Position numbers and translations under genes: made by a program
Shown here: positions 49,430 to 60,009 of the stretch, piece after piece
Numbering within the stretch: the stretch's first letter is position 1
Layout: every line of letters begins with the position of its first letter
Assembly: GCA_026874595.1 (NCBI GenBank)
Contig: CM049312.1
Span: 67,918,929-67,982,928, forward strand
Reading direction: 5' to 3'
Length of the DNA stretch: 64,000 nt
Origin: Sipunculus nudus
Taxonomy: Eukaryota; Annelida; Sipuncula; Golfingiida; Sipunculidae
The notes under the pieces: generated by a model
What the model was told of the DNA's origin: nothing
What the model saw: the letters and a program-made list of their open reading frames with translations, nothing else
Database searches by the model: none

Positions 49430-49560
49430 TTGGGTTCGCTCGTGAACAATTTCACGGCTCCTCTGCTGATGTCAACCGGTACTCAAACTCACGACTCGAC
49501 CGAGTCCGGTGTACTGTCGAGACCACTGACCCTGAGTGCAACATACCAGTTATTTTATTC
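49430..49560 (-). repeat. tRNA-derived SINE-like head S3
   Basis: The minus strand has GTCAGTGGTCTCGAC as a possible A box and GAGTTTGAGTACC (49490-49478) as a degenerate B box. It is nested in the 1.95-kb insertion. Confidence 0.4.
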
Positions 49561-50179
49561 CGAGCATTACATTTAAAAGACAGACAATTTTTGCAAGTTA
49601 TAAAAGTAGATGCGCGTTTTCGCCATTGACATAACATGTTGAAAATGATTGGAATTTTATATGCTAAGTTTAAGGAATGATTTCTGGTCTAGATGCGCAC
49701 GGAGTATGGCGTGTTTCGGCAGAGATCTTCAATTTGGACTAATAATCTGGGATTATTTATAAGAGGACATGAATAAGGTGTAAATGCCAAATACCAGGAG
49801 AAATAATAACGAACAAAATCAAATTGACTCTTATATGGCACAAAAAACCCTGGGAAACAGAAATTATCACTCGCTTTGCAAACAAGGACCCCCACCAATA
49901 CCAATATGGACGCACGAACAGACCATGCGAGTGGCGAGGAGGACGACCCTTTTGCCCACGCACAGGAAGTGCACTGATGTCGATGACAGTTTCAGACACT
50001 AAAAGACTGGCTTCTTACTGCAAGAAATAAATGTATAGATGAACAGTCAGGAAAAATTGATAAATTAAGGTAGACATGAATGAGATGAAAAATAAAACAG
50101 ATTAACCACAGAGATAAATGGACCACAGTAAGGTAATATATTTGTACAGGCTCAGTATGAACAATTCAAAACACAGTAA

Positions 50180-50562
50180 ATAAAAGTAAAAAGAAAAAAA
50201 ATATATCAACAAGAACATGATGAACTCTGCGCAGAAAATAATCAGATGAAAATAGCAGAATTAGAAGATTTCTTAAAATTTCGCCAGGCCAATCTTTAAC
50301 GTTTCACAAGAGCATTTAATGTACGCAAAGGAGGGGTACTTCTAACGCCTGGGGAGGACTGTCAACATATTGTAGCAAGTTTGCTGGTCAAATACAAACT
50401 TTTTCGGATATGACTGCACAACAGAAGAAGCTAAGAAAACCGTAGAAAACGCACGTCGTACAGGGAGAGGAAACGTAAACAACAAAGGAAGACTAATCAT
50501 AGTGCGTTTCTATAGCAGGCCTCTCAGAAACAAAATACTGAAAAACGCCAAATGTCTGTAAA
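50180..50562 (+). pseudogene. Decayed ORF1-like protein of a retroelement
   Basis: One frame gives a glutamate/lysine-rich coiled-coil-like stretch and LTPGEDCQHIVASLLVKY (to about 50407). After a frameshift, the next reads YDCTTEEAKKTVENARRTG and GRLIIVRFYSRPLRNKIL with KNAKC. The second part resembles the RNA-recognition and C-terminal pattern of L1-type ORF1 proteins (ARRTG...RPIIVRF...R..ILK.AK). In-frame stops and the frameshift show it is dead. The assignment is by pattern only. Confidence 0.45.
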
Positions 50563-50958
50563 TAAATCGAAAGTCAGAGACAACTTGAAAACTACTTTCA
50601 GACACGGCCGACTGATAATAGATGGAAAAACAAACCCCAATAATAGGCCTGGACCATGCGGCATAACAAAACAGCCCACTCGGCGTGCAAACTTAACAGA
50701 ACGAAACCTTAATGGTTTGGCGCGCCAAACAACCCATACAGACGACAAAATACAATTCATGGGTATCCTCACGGCCCCCTCCCCTTCCTCAATCCTGACT
50801 ACGCCACTGATATATCTCAAGGAAGGGAGATGGGTTTAGACATAAAATAAGGGAAAACATTCCAAATAGGAAATTTCTGCAAGTAAGTAAATCTCTCTCG
50901 ATTGGATATGCCCACATTCGGGTTCACTGTCAGGCATGTATGTATGTAAGTATGTATG

Positions 50959-50960
<2 letters not shown>

Positions 50961-51002
<42 letters not shown>
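50961..51002. repeat. (TA)n microsatellite beside element H2
   Basis: GTATGTAT units pass into a pure TA run. The matching place in copy 2 is the (TA)n at 57668-57722, so the microsatellite predates or seeded the H2 insertion next to it. Confidence 0.9.
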
Positions 51003-51006
<4 letters not shown>

Positions 51007-51013
51007 ATTAATT

Positions 51014-52163
51014 GTATCCGAAGTTTTGCGGATACTATGTTTTTGACCGGGTTCCGCCGCGTTCGTTTCCGGAGAACTCCTCTAAGACTACTGGATGGAT
51101 TTTTCCAAAAGTTACACCAGTTATCGGGTCACATGTGAACTGGTGCCTAACCAATTAGCGTTGACCGCTGACCTTTCCTCTGTGCCCAGCGTTCATTCGT
51201 GCGTCTGTTTCCACACATAAACCCACATATCTCGGGAACCGTTTGACCAATCAGGGAAATAATTTTGTACAAATGTAGCCCTTGGATAGCTTTATAACAT
51301 ACACAAAAATAGTGGCGGCACCTGCAACCATGTTTGCACAGTGCCCATCCGTTCGTCTGCCTTAGGTTAAAATTACTCATATCTCTGCAGTGGTTTGACT
51401 AATTCACTTGAAATTCGGCATGCGTATACATCCTGGATAGCTTTCTTGATTTCATGACAGGTGGCGAAACCTACATTCACGTTTACGCTGCAGACATCCA
51501 CGCTCATATCTCGGAAACCGTTTGACCAATTGAGCCAAAATGTTGCATGTGTATAGATCTCACATAGCTCTTTATCATACGCAAACTGGTGGCGCCACCG
51601 TCAGCCAATTTTGCACAGCATCCGTCTGTTTGTCTGCCGTGGGATAAAATCACTCATATCTCGGCAGGGGTTTGACATATCTGCCTAAAATGTTATTGGT
51701 TTATACATCCTGGACAGATCTCTTGATTTTATGACAGGTGGCGCCACCTACATTCTAGTTTACGCTTCAGACATCCAAGCTCATATCTCGGGAACTATTT
51801 GAACGATTGGGCCAAAATTTTGCATTTCTATAGATCTCACATAGCTCTTTATCATACGCAAAACTTGTGGCGCCACCTGCTACCGTCTGTTTGTCTGCCA
51901 CGGGCTAAATCACTCATATACATATAGTGGTTTGACTTATCTGCCTTACATTTTGCATTTGTATACAACTTGGACAGCTTTCGGGATTCTGTGGTAGGTG
52001 GCACAACCTACATACACATTTTGGCTGAAGACATCCATGCTTATATGCAACACTTCACTCTATTTCCCCTTGCCACTCAATCCATGCCTCGCTTCACCCG
52101 TCCCACTCTGATTTTGGCGGATACACCTAGTCGCTTGTCGACTATCCGTGTTCTAGTTTAAAA
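51014..52163 (-). mobile_element. Tandem-core element H2 (inverted, shorter copy of H1)
   Basis: Read on the minus strand it starts near GTCGACAAGCGACTAGGTG and TATCCGCCAAAATCAGA. About two and a half core units follow, of about 280 bp (palindromes near 51308, 51588 and 51866, with alternates near 51460, 51737 and 51994). It ends with the GC-rich GAACCCGGTC box and a perfect 7-bp-stem hairpin GTATCCG/CGGATAC at 51035-51014. H1 at 15117-17143 has the same parts in the same order. Confidence 0.75.
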
Positions 52164-52794
52164 GTAATATTCTTTGCTAAGGATGTTTGCTTTTTTGACG
52201 AGTTATTAAAAAGCAGACACGTTTTTGTGTGTAGGACCTTGACAATTTACCGTTCGGGGTACCGTCTGTGGAAATCTTTTTAAAATTAATGACACATCTC
52301 TTGCATACTCGTAAACCATTATAATAACAATGCTTATGGGAAAAAGTAAAATGTTTGGTAAATGATACGGTTAAACTTTTAATGCATTATCGACTCGGTT
52401 AATAACTCAGCTTATTAAGTATTATTTAAATTATTAAAATTAATGACTTAGCAATAATTGACACATACTCGTAAACAAACCCGTTTGGTAAATAATTATT
52501 AAATCGTATTTTCAGAACCAACCGGTAAAACGTTTAATGCTTTATAGACCCGGTTAATAACTTATTAAGTATTATTAATTACTAATTGCTTATTAACTAA
52601 TGTATAGAACAATTAAAAGCAATATGTGTCTATAAGTTTTAATGTGCATTCTTGCTCAGCTTGGGCTTATTCTAGACTGACTTATTCTAGCTTGCTTGTA
52701 TAGCTCTCTCTGCTATATTTTGCACCAAGGAGTTTAAAATAATTTAAAAAGTAATCAGTCATATTAATCTCAAATCTAGTTTTTATCTCCTTGG

Positions 52795-52990
52795 GAGTGA
52801 CTGTGCATTTGCGAATATTCCTTGATGACGTTCCTGACCTCGGTCAACGCCCGAAATGCCATGAAAATTGCATGAGTTGTGTTTCATAAGTTATGTTGTG
52901 AACAAATACAAACACAAACAAACACACACGCACACAAACACACACACTCGAACGGGATGAACGCATACTTTCTTGGCGGTGGCAATCATA
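52795..52990 (+). repeat. Dispersed repeat Y, copy 3
   Basis: TGCATTTGCGAATATTCCTT, ATGAAAATTGCATGAG and GTTATGTTGTGAACAAA with a long CA run, ending near TTGGCGGTGG. It marks the right edge of duplication copy 1. Confidence 0.65.
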
Positions 52991-53254
52991 CAGAGAGAAG
53001 GACACACAGAAAGGTGGTCAATCGACACCTGTAAAGAGCTTGAAGGACTGACAGAATGAAAGGAAGACCCACAGTTTGACCATAAACCAATGTGAACTTT
53101 TATGTGGACAGGAAAAACAGGAGCAGTGTTATCCACAATACCATACAGTATCCCCGCTTTTTGGAAATAGTGTTCGCTGACCCGTGGATTAGGCCACACA
53201 TAAGAAATTGTTCCACTGACCCTGAGAAAAAAGTATATGGTTAATAAATCAGCG

Positions 53255-53850
53255 AATTTTTATGCCCCCACTTGTGGCCGGGGCATATAGTTTTACCCAT
53301 GTCAATTATTCCGTCATTCTGTCATTCCTTCATTCCGAAATCAAACAGTTGTACGTATTTTTGTTCGCAATGCCTGCAGATAATAGCCTGATATTCTCGT
53401 TTCGTCCCGGTTGACCTTTTTTTTTGACCGGATGACGGTTCCTGAACATAGAACATTTCATGAAAAAGAAATTTTTATGATAAATGGCCAAGTACGGACT
53501 TTTTAGCAATGCTTGCAGATACTGACCTATTTTTTTTTTGGTGTGTTGGTGCATATTAACCACTTGCGTTTCGTCACGGTTGGCCTATTTTTGACCAAAT
53601 GAACATAGAAAATTTCAAGTAAAATAGAAATAGTCATGATAAATGCTCATGTACGGATTTTTTTCGCAATGCCTGCAGATATTGGTGGGCAGATAATGAC
53701 CAGTTACAGATCCAGTTTGCGTTTCATCCTGGTTGACCTACTTTTGACCGTATGACGGCTCCTGAACATAGAAAATTTTACAAACTTTAACAAATATTTC
53801 TAATTTGCTCCATGCGGGGGCATTGGTGTCGTTCTGATACATCTAGTTTT
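53255..53850. mobile_element. Tandem-core element with ATGCCCCC / GGGGGCAT ends
   Basis: The left end TATGCCCCCACTTGTGGCC continues GGGGCATATAG, a hairpin with arms ATGCCCC/GGGGCAT. Three core units of about 180 bp follow, each with CGCAATGC-TGCAGATA, GTTTCGTC--GGTTGACC, TTTGACC--ATGACGG and CTGAACATAGAA. The right end is CATGCGGGGGCATTGGTG and ACATCTAGTTTT. It has the same overall plan as the other tandem-core elements but shares no core text with them. Confidence 0.65.
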
Positions 53851-54040
53851 TTATTTAATTATAATTAACCAGTCAAGACAAAAAACATTTAATTTCACTA
53901 GATTAAAAAAAAATGCTGTAACTGCATGCATATGCTCAATACAATATTAATTCAATTTTCCACCCTTTATATATTCCATATTTGCTCAATAAAAGCGGGG
54001 GAAGCGAATCCGCAGAACAACTTATTTTTTACGTGGCCTC

Positions 54041-54297
54041 ATGGCAAATGCTCTTAGAGTATTAACTAGCAGATGTGATTTATTCAGGACGTGGTCTTAT
54101 CAGCAACCAGGAGAAGTAGCTCCTAATGCACAGAACCATCCAGTACAGAATCATCAATTACCCGTGATCAGATTACGTATTGATTCGACCTTAATGCGCT
54201 TCGTGGGCGTCGGTCGATCCTTTGTCCATTGATCCACCAGGTATGTGAAAACAAGATGCAATTATCGCCAAATACAAGAAGAAACATTGGTTCACGG
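54041..54297 (+). other. Conserved 168-bp block, copy 2, with short open frame
   Basis: The near-identical block is 54130-54297. Here the frame is open from 54041 to 54232 (63 codons, MANALRVLTSRC..., QNHPVQNHQLPVIRLRIDST, FVGVGRSFVH, stop). The product is not recognised. The block also holds CCACCAG|GTATGTG, so it could be an exon end instead of a small ORF. Confidence 0.45.
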
Positions 54298-54811
54298 AAC
54301 CTTAATGCACGTGATATTTATTTGGATGCCGAAATTGACGATTTAGTGTCCGGTCTTTGCAAAATGGCTACTGCTGTCATCACTGTGGCCTTATTTATCC
54401 TTTTACTTCAGTAGACTTAGTTGGGTAGAGTATCATTATAATATAATATTTTAAGGGCTTTCAGGAACGCAGGGTCTGTGACTCCCGAAATCTCCTTTTG
54501 ACGCTCGGCTTGGGGTCAGTCTAAGCGTCAGACTATCTGTTGGAACGAAAGAGCCGACCTGATGCAACAATCGATCGGAATTCCAATTTCTTTTAATTGG
54601 GGGGCCCGGGGGGGGGGGGGGGTCTGTATTATGACACCCTCCCAAAACAGCGTTTGCTTTCACTCTTTCGGCCCATATATTGTTACGTAACCTAATATCA
54701 ACAGATCACGTTTGTGATGAACACAAATTTTGTCAATGAAAAAAGTCAGATTCTGTAACACTAGGCAGCGTGAAAGGTCTAGGGGAATGAATAAAGAAGT
54801 CAGTGGTTTTT

Positions 54812-55517
54812 TGTTAACAAATAACTATAATTTATTCTTAAAACAACCCTAACATTACAATACACTAAATCAATACAATTATACAGTATAACAGCGGTAT
54901 AACAACAAATCAATACAATCACACAGTAAAATAAACAATGTGCACAGTACCTGGATACCACCACCGTCACATCAATAAGTCCTTTTAAATGTATATGCCG
55001 GATGACAAGTCCACACCAATCCTCTCGGAGAATAACAGTCCAATGTAGAGCTCTTGTTACAATCCATAAAGTAAACTTGAGGCAGGCAGCATTAAATTGT
55101 ATAGAGTTAGTAAGAGTAGAATCCCTGAAATTACTGGATAATCGGACAGGTCCCACAAACTGACATAAACACGTCTGTGTTCGCTAGATTCTTCTCTCCT
55201 CTCTCTCGGTTTAAAACACAGCCCCCTATTTATAACTTCTTGCCCTAAGCCGAGAACTTGCCACTTCTCGAAAAGTCTAGAGGATCAAACACAATACACG
55301 TCAAACACGCGCTACAGGAACCATCTAGAAAAACATCGCTGTGCCTCCACATACCAGGGTCCACGCGTGACCTCGGCCAGGCGAGAAAGCCCCAAGCTAG
55401 CATGACAACGAGAGTCCAACCAGCACGGATTAAACTGAGAATGCAATACGTGGCCAGACACGGGCGCTACAACACGAGTTACGCCCGTGGCACACAATAA
55501 AAAGGGCACCTGTAACA
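54812..55517 (-). mobile_element. Possible solo LTR
   Basis: On the minus strand the segment begins TGTTACAGGTGCCC and ends TTATTTGTTAACA, a TG...CA pair with short inverted ends. A TATAAATAGGGGG promoter-like box is at 55234-55222 and an AATAAA at 54836-54831, in the order expected for U3-R-U5. No flanking primer-binding site, internal coding region or clear target duplication was found, so this is a tentative call. It is absent from duplication copy 1. Confidence 0.45.
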
Positions 55518-55534
55518 ATACAGTCCCTTATTCC

Positions 55535-55790
55535 AAGGTTCATTCCTGCATAAGTGACTTTTTGTAAATATTCCATGAAGGCCTTTCTGAATCAGGATTA
55601 TGAACTGGATTCAGTGATGAAATCCTCATTGGCCCGTTCCCGAAATGCCCTGAACATTTCATGAGATTCCGTTCATGATTGCCTGAGTTATATTTTGAAC
55701 AAACATTCCCTAACACACCCACAAACAAACACCCACACGAACGGGGATGAATGCATACCCTCCTGCGCATAGCCTCCTTTGTCAGAAAAT
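55535..55790 (+). repeat. Dispersed repeat Y, copy 4
   Basis: TTTTGTAAATATTCCATGAA, CCCTGAACATTTCATGAG, GAGTTATATTTTGAACAAAC and GAACGGGGATGAATGCATAC match the other copies. It lies directly after the possible solo LTR. Confidence 0.7.
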
Positions 55791-56219
55791 GACATTTTGT
55801 AAGGTGCACGCAGGATTCCTGACACAGATTTCGTGCTACATTCCCCTGGCCCCTGGATTTTGGTGCGATCTAGATGGGCCTCTCTGATTCGCCTTAATGT
55901 CTTGTCTGCATATTATAGCTTCTTTATATTTCGCTACAGGTGAAAGATCGGTCTTAAATATACAAATAAATAAGTCAATGTGTCATGATTTTTATATAAA
56001 CATTTACATTTGTCTCAGGTTTCTTAATTTCATGGATTATTAGAACAAATTTCAAAGGCACGGTGACCCACTGGCCAGATCTCTTTGCTATTCTTAAGAA
56101 TACCATTATCTATTTTAGCCCAGCGTGTTATAAAAAAAACAATCAAATGATTGGCTATAGCGGTACACTTAAATTTGTGTACAGGAAAACCTTTTCAGTG
56201 CACGACTTATCATTTAAAG

Positions 56220-56220
<1 letters not shown>

Positions 56221-56272
<52 letters not shown>
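56221..56272. repeat. (TA)n microsatellite
   Basis: An uninterrupted TA run of about 52 bases in duplication copy 2. Confidence 0.95.
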
Positions 56273-56277
<5 letters not shown>

Positions 56278-56761
56278 AATAGAAAATTAAGAATCTTGGG
56301 AATACAGTTTCAGTGTGAAAGCTTCTTGAGTATGCTAAATTGTAAGTTTTATTTTATTATGTCACTAGGGTTTTTATAAGACAATATTGAGATAAAAAAG
56401 CGATTGAGATTTCTCTGAGATGCATGTGCTACGGTCCACGTTATAAATTTACCAATATACGATAAGGACAGGCTTTTATAGAATTTGGATAGACAAAGAG
56501 CGGCCCTGGACGTTTTGTTTCAGGGTTGTCCTTGGCCGTCAGTTCCAACACATTACCCAGGTGGCAGGAATTGCACTTAATGACCTGAAATTAACTAGGT
56601 TATTCTGATGCGTGCCTGGATCGAAGTCATTGTGTGCTTGGTGTTCTGAACCAATTCCTGGCAACATAAGACAAAAAGTACGTTTTAAATCGTGTTCGAC
56701 CTAAAGGAGATCTTTAAGATTAGAACACAACAAATCTTACTTTTATCATCAGATTATGATT

Positions 56762-56819
56762 ATATATGTACACACTCATATAGCCTGATGATATTACAGG
56801 CTATATGAGTGTGTACATA

Positions 56820-56822
<3 letters not shown>
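56762..56822. other. Perfect 26-bp inverted repeat, 9-base loop
   Basis: The arms 56762-56787 and 56797-56822 are exact complements (each includes CACACTCATATAGCCTG). The loop is ATGATATTA. Duplication copy 1 has only the right arm, near 48150-48182. A TA/GT microsatellite follows at 56823-56864. Confidence 0.92.
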
Positions 56823-56862
<40 letters not shown>

Positions 56863-57662
56863 AAAATCTTTCAGTATTGTTAAAAATCTAAACTAAATTA
56901 GATGTTCTATTGACATTTAATATAATTTAAATATTAACAATGAATTATGAATCAAAATAGGACATAATATATATATCTGATCACATTAGAGCTAATATGT
57001 GGTGTTTGTATCTTTGGTGAGAGTGCATGATCTATAAAATTTCGTTAGACCTATTTACGCACATTTTACACAAGGGGCTTTGCAGTTTGTGACAAGAAAT
57101 AAAATATTTAAATTTTCTGTATGTTTTCGTGTACAACTCCAAAAACAAGTGGTCAATGCACGTTAGAACAAAACCTGTTTCTCGTTTGTGGCGTCCTTGC
57201 ATTTGGGAACAGCTCAATCACATGGCCTTTTGTACTATACCCTAGCACGCCATGTCACTACCGTGGCACAGAAAAAGGCTTGCATTACGACATCAGGAAA
57301 TGGACATAACAGTGCCCTGAGGAAACGTTACTAAATACCTGCAGAGATCAGGGTGTGAATATATGATAGCAAGAATACGCCGCACACAGTTTTCATATAA
57401 GAGCAAATTTTTTTTCAGGTCACACTTAGTATAGCCAAGGTCCCTGATAATCGGAAGGCACGGGTTTACGGTTCACGTCGAGGGACTGATACACTAAGAT
57501 GGTATATAACTCCAGGAAATTATGTAGGGTTTACACTTAAATAAGGGGAAAAATTACAGAAAGAAAATTTATGCAAGTAAGTAAATCCCTCTTGTTTGGA
57601 TATACAAGGATTCTGGTTCTCTATCAGGATAATTCTCATTTATGTGCCGAGGTAAGCGTTAA

Positions 57663-57667
<5 letters not shown>

Positions 57668-57722
<55 letters not shown>
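57668..57722. repeat. (TA)n microsatellite
   Basis: A pure TA run of about 55 bases. Its counterpart in copy 1 is at 50961-51002. Confidence 0.95.
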
Positions 57723-57725
<3 letters not shown>

Positions 57726-58643
57726 TCTACAATCTACAAGTTTCCTGCAATGAACAACTACTAGAGTTCATTATGGTATTACACCAGAGCTTTATAATTA
57801 TATAAATAAAGAGGAATCAAGTTTCGTCAGACAATTTTACGACTACGTATTTCCGAGCAACAGTCCATGTATATGGACATTGACTGTACAATACATTGTA
57901 TGTATTATTTCAATGAATTTTCATGATCAATCGATTAAATTAATGGAAAACCTGATAACCAATCCTGTTGCCAGCGTTTATTTAGCTTCATAAATTCGTG
58001 TTTGTCAATCTCTGGTAAAGTTCCATCTTCGGCGGCAGGTTGGCACTCATGGTGAATCGGGCGCATTCGTTAATCCGAACGATCGATTATCTGAACTAAA
58101 ATTCTGTCCCCGGAACTGAGATTAATTTAAATGCAAGTTTTTTTTTGCTAAGAATGCCTGCTAAATTGAAGAGTTATTAAAAAGCAGACACATTTATATG
58201 TTTAGGACATAGATAATTTACCTGTTTTGTACCGTCTGTCATTGGCACATTTCTTGCCTACTCTTAAACAAATCCGTTTGGTAAATAATAATTAAATCGT
58301 AATTTCAGAACCGAACGTTAAAACTTTTAATGCATTTTAGACTCTGTTAATATCTTATTAAGTATTATTAACTCAATGATTGCTTATAAACTCCTGTATA
58401 TAGTACAGTTAAAAGCAAAATCTATCTGTTTTGGTTTAGTGTGCTTGCTTGCTCATTCCGGGCCCGATCGGTAGACTGGCTTATTTTAGCTTGTTTTAAT
58501 AGCTCATACTGCTTTGTTGTACCAAGAAGGTTAAAATTAGTCTAATTACTCTCAAATCTAGTTTAATCTCCTTGGGTGTACTCAGCGACAGTTTGTCGAG
58601 GCTTGTCATGCACCGGTTGGGTAGAGTAAGAATTTACATTTTT

Positions 58644-58946
58644 AGGCCAAAAAAGGTCTGGTTCTCAGGCACCGCCCGCGTCAATTTAACCCCCCCCCCG
58701 CATCAAAAATTTTTATTTTGATTTTCATCTTTCAAGAAGATAAAATAATACAGTTTTGATAAGATTTCCTTTGTTATGTAGTGCTTTTACCTGTTTAGCA
58801 AAATAATTCTGTTATTATCATGCTTTTGCCTGATCAAATGACTTTTTTATTGAAACATACAAAAAAAAAGTTAAAAAAAAAAAAAAATCGCCCGCCCGCA
58901 CTGATTTAAAAAAAAAATGCCTGAGAACCATACCTTTTTTGGCCTT
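58644..58946. mobile_element. MITE M2
   Basis: It starts AGGCCAAAAAAGGTCTGGTT and ends with the complement form AACCATACCTTTTTTGGCCT. The interior aligns inverted with M1 through AAGTGCTTTTACCTGTTTAGC-like text (TAGTGCTTTTACCTGTTTAG here) and TTTCATCTTTCAAGAAGATA. Poly-C and poly-A runs lie near its ends. Confidence 0.7.
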
Positions 58947-59704
58947 ATACATATTAAATTGAATATTTTGAACCTGAAACATATTTAAAATAAATCGTGA
59001 TAAGTTGAATCTTTTGTTATCCGAAAAAGCCGTTTGGGAGAGCCAATTACCTAACATAAAGAGGGGGTCTGGTTTGGTATTCCGAACATCCTATACATTG
59101 TAATATATATTTTGTTGAAATGTAGATTTAAATATTCAAACGACAATTTTTTTTTCAGAAAATAAATCAAAAGTGTATATAGATCCTCTATGGATAACTC
59201 AGTATAGGAACAGTATACAACGTTATTGTATACACACGGTTTGTCACTGTTCATCAACTTTTGAAGTGGTCATATCTGGAACAAATCCTGCCCTAATAGC
59301 TATAAATGGCTGTCGCTTGCGGCCCGGGACAAAGAAATATGGTGTGGAATGATTTGAAAATAAAAATAATATTGTGGTGATCAAATGTACATTGGCTGTT
59401 AAAAACTAAGGCCAGGCAGGATAGCATCAAAATCCATTTATTTTTTTTGCTTAAATTTGCTAACAGAAAAACCAAGTAACAAATCAAGGGGAAAACATAA
59501 CACATCACGTGCTCTCACTTTGATATTATTTACGTTTATGTATGATATATATGTCGGCTTGCACGCTGGATTAAGATTCAGATAAAAAAAAACGCAGCTT
59601 TCAGTGCTGTTTGTGAATATGCAAAATGCAAACTATGACGTCTTGGAAGAACTTTCATTGCAAATGTATATACGCCTATCTGAAATATTTTGTTGCTGAA
59701 AGAA

Positions 59705-59857
59705 CAGGCGCGGATCCAGAGGGGTGGGGGAGCACCCTCCCCCCCTCCTCCTTACCACCAATTCCTTTTTACCAATTTGTAACCACGACAGGTAAATTTC
59801 TCGGAAAAATCACACAATGGCATCCCCCCCCCGCTAAAAATCCTTGATCCGCGCCTG
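59705..59857. mobile_element. Short MITE with CAGGCGCGGATC inverted ends
   Basis: It begins CAGGCGCGGATCCAGAG and ends TTGATCCGCGCCTG, giving 12-base terminal inverted repeats. AAGAA is duplicated on both sides (59700-59704 and 59858-59862). It is 153 bases long with C-rich interior runs. Too short to encode anything. Confidence 0.75.
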
Positions 59858-60009
59858 AAGAATATTTACCTGTCTTATAGATTTAAAATGTAGGAATATT
59901 TAAATCACGATCACAGCACGTACAGGTTCAAATAAACAACATTTTTCTTGTTGTCTGTTGGGAGGATTTGCCAAAAATACAATTCAACCTATTTCAACCA
60001 AAATCTGAG

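Larger units (their letters stand above)
48861..50810 (+). mobile_element. 1.95-kb insertion with 12-bp target duplication
   Basis: TATAACTCAAGG (48849-48860) and TATATCTCAAGG (50811-50822) flank it and differ at one base. Copy 2 of the duplication has a single TATAACTCCAGG at the matching place. The insert starts GCGTAGCCAAGGG, has G/C runs (48886-48955), and ends CTGACTACGCCACTGA, so its ends are partly complementary (GCGTAG-C). It carries the ORF1-like relic at 50180-50562 and the tRNA-like head at 49430-49560. Confidence 0.7.
41045..52800 (+). repeat. Segmental duplication, copy 1 (inflated by insertions)
   Basis: Blocks align in order with copy 2: 41080-41650 with 53990-54560, 43045-43310 with 55940-56210, 45993-46350 with 56395-56750, 48130-48850 with 56795-57500, 50825-51000 with 57500-57722, and 52165-52800 with 58135-58590. 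The gaps in copy 1 are element B, a region with element D, a 1.95-kb insertion, and element H2. Both copies are in the same orientation. Identity looks roughly 75-85 percent by eye, higher in one 168-bp block. Confidence 0.75.
53990..58600 (+). repeat. Segmental duplication, copy 2 (compact)
   Basis: It matches copy 1 block by block in direct orientation (correspondences are listed under copy 1). It lacks elements B, D, H2 and the 1.95-kb insertion. It has its own insertions: a possible solo LTR and repeat Y between 54600 and 55880, and expanded TA microsatellites. Confidence 0.75.

Noticed and set aside
57970-58080. Minus-strand peptide with MKLNKRWQQDWL as an exon
   Set aside because: It looks protein-like, but no acceptable splice sites or neighbouring exons were found, and it lies in the duplicated repeat-rich region.
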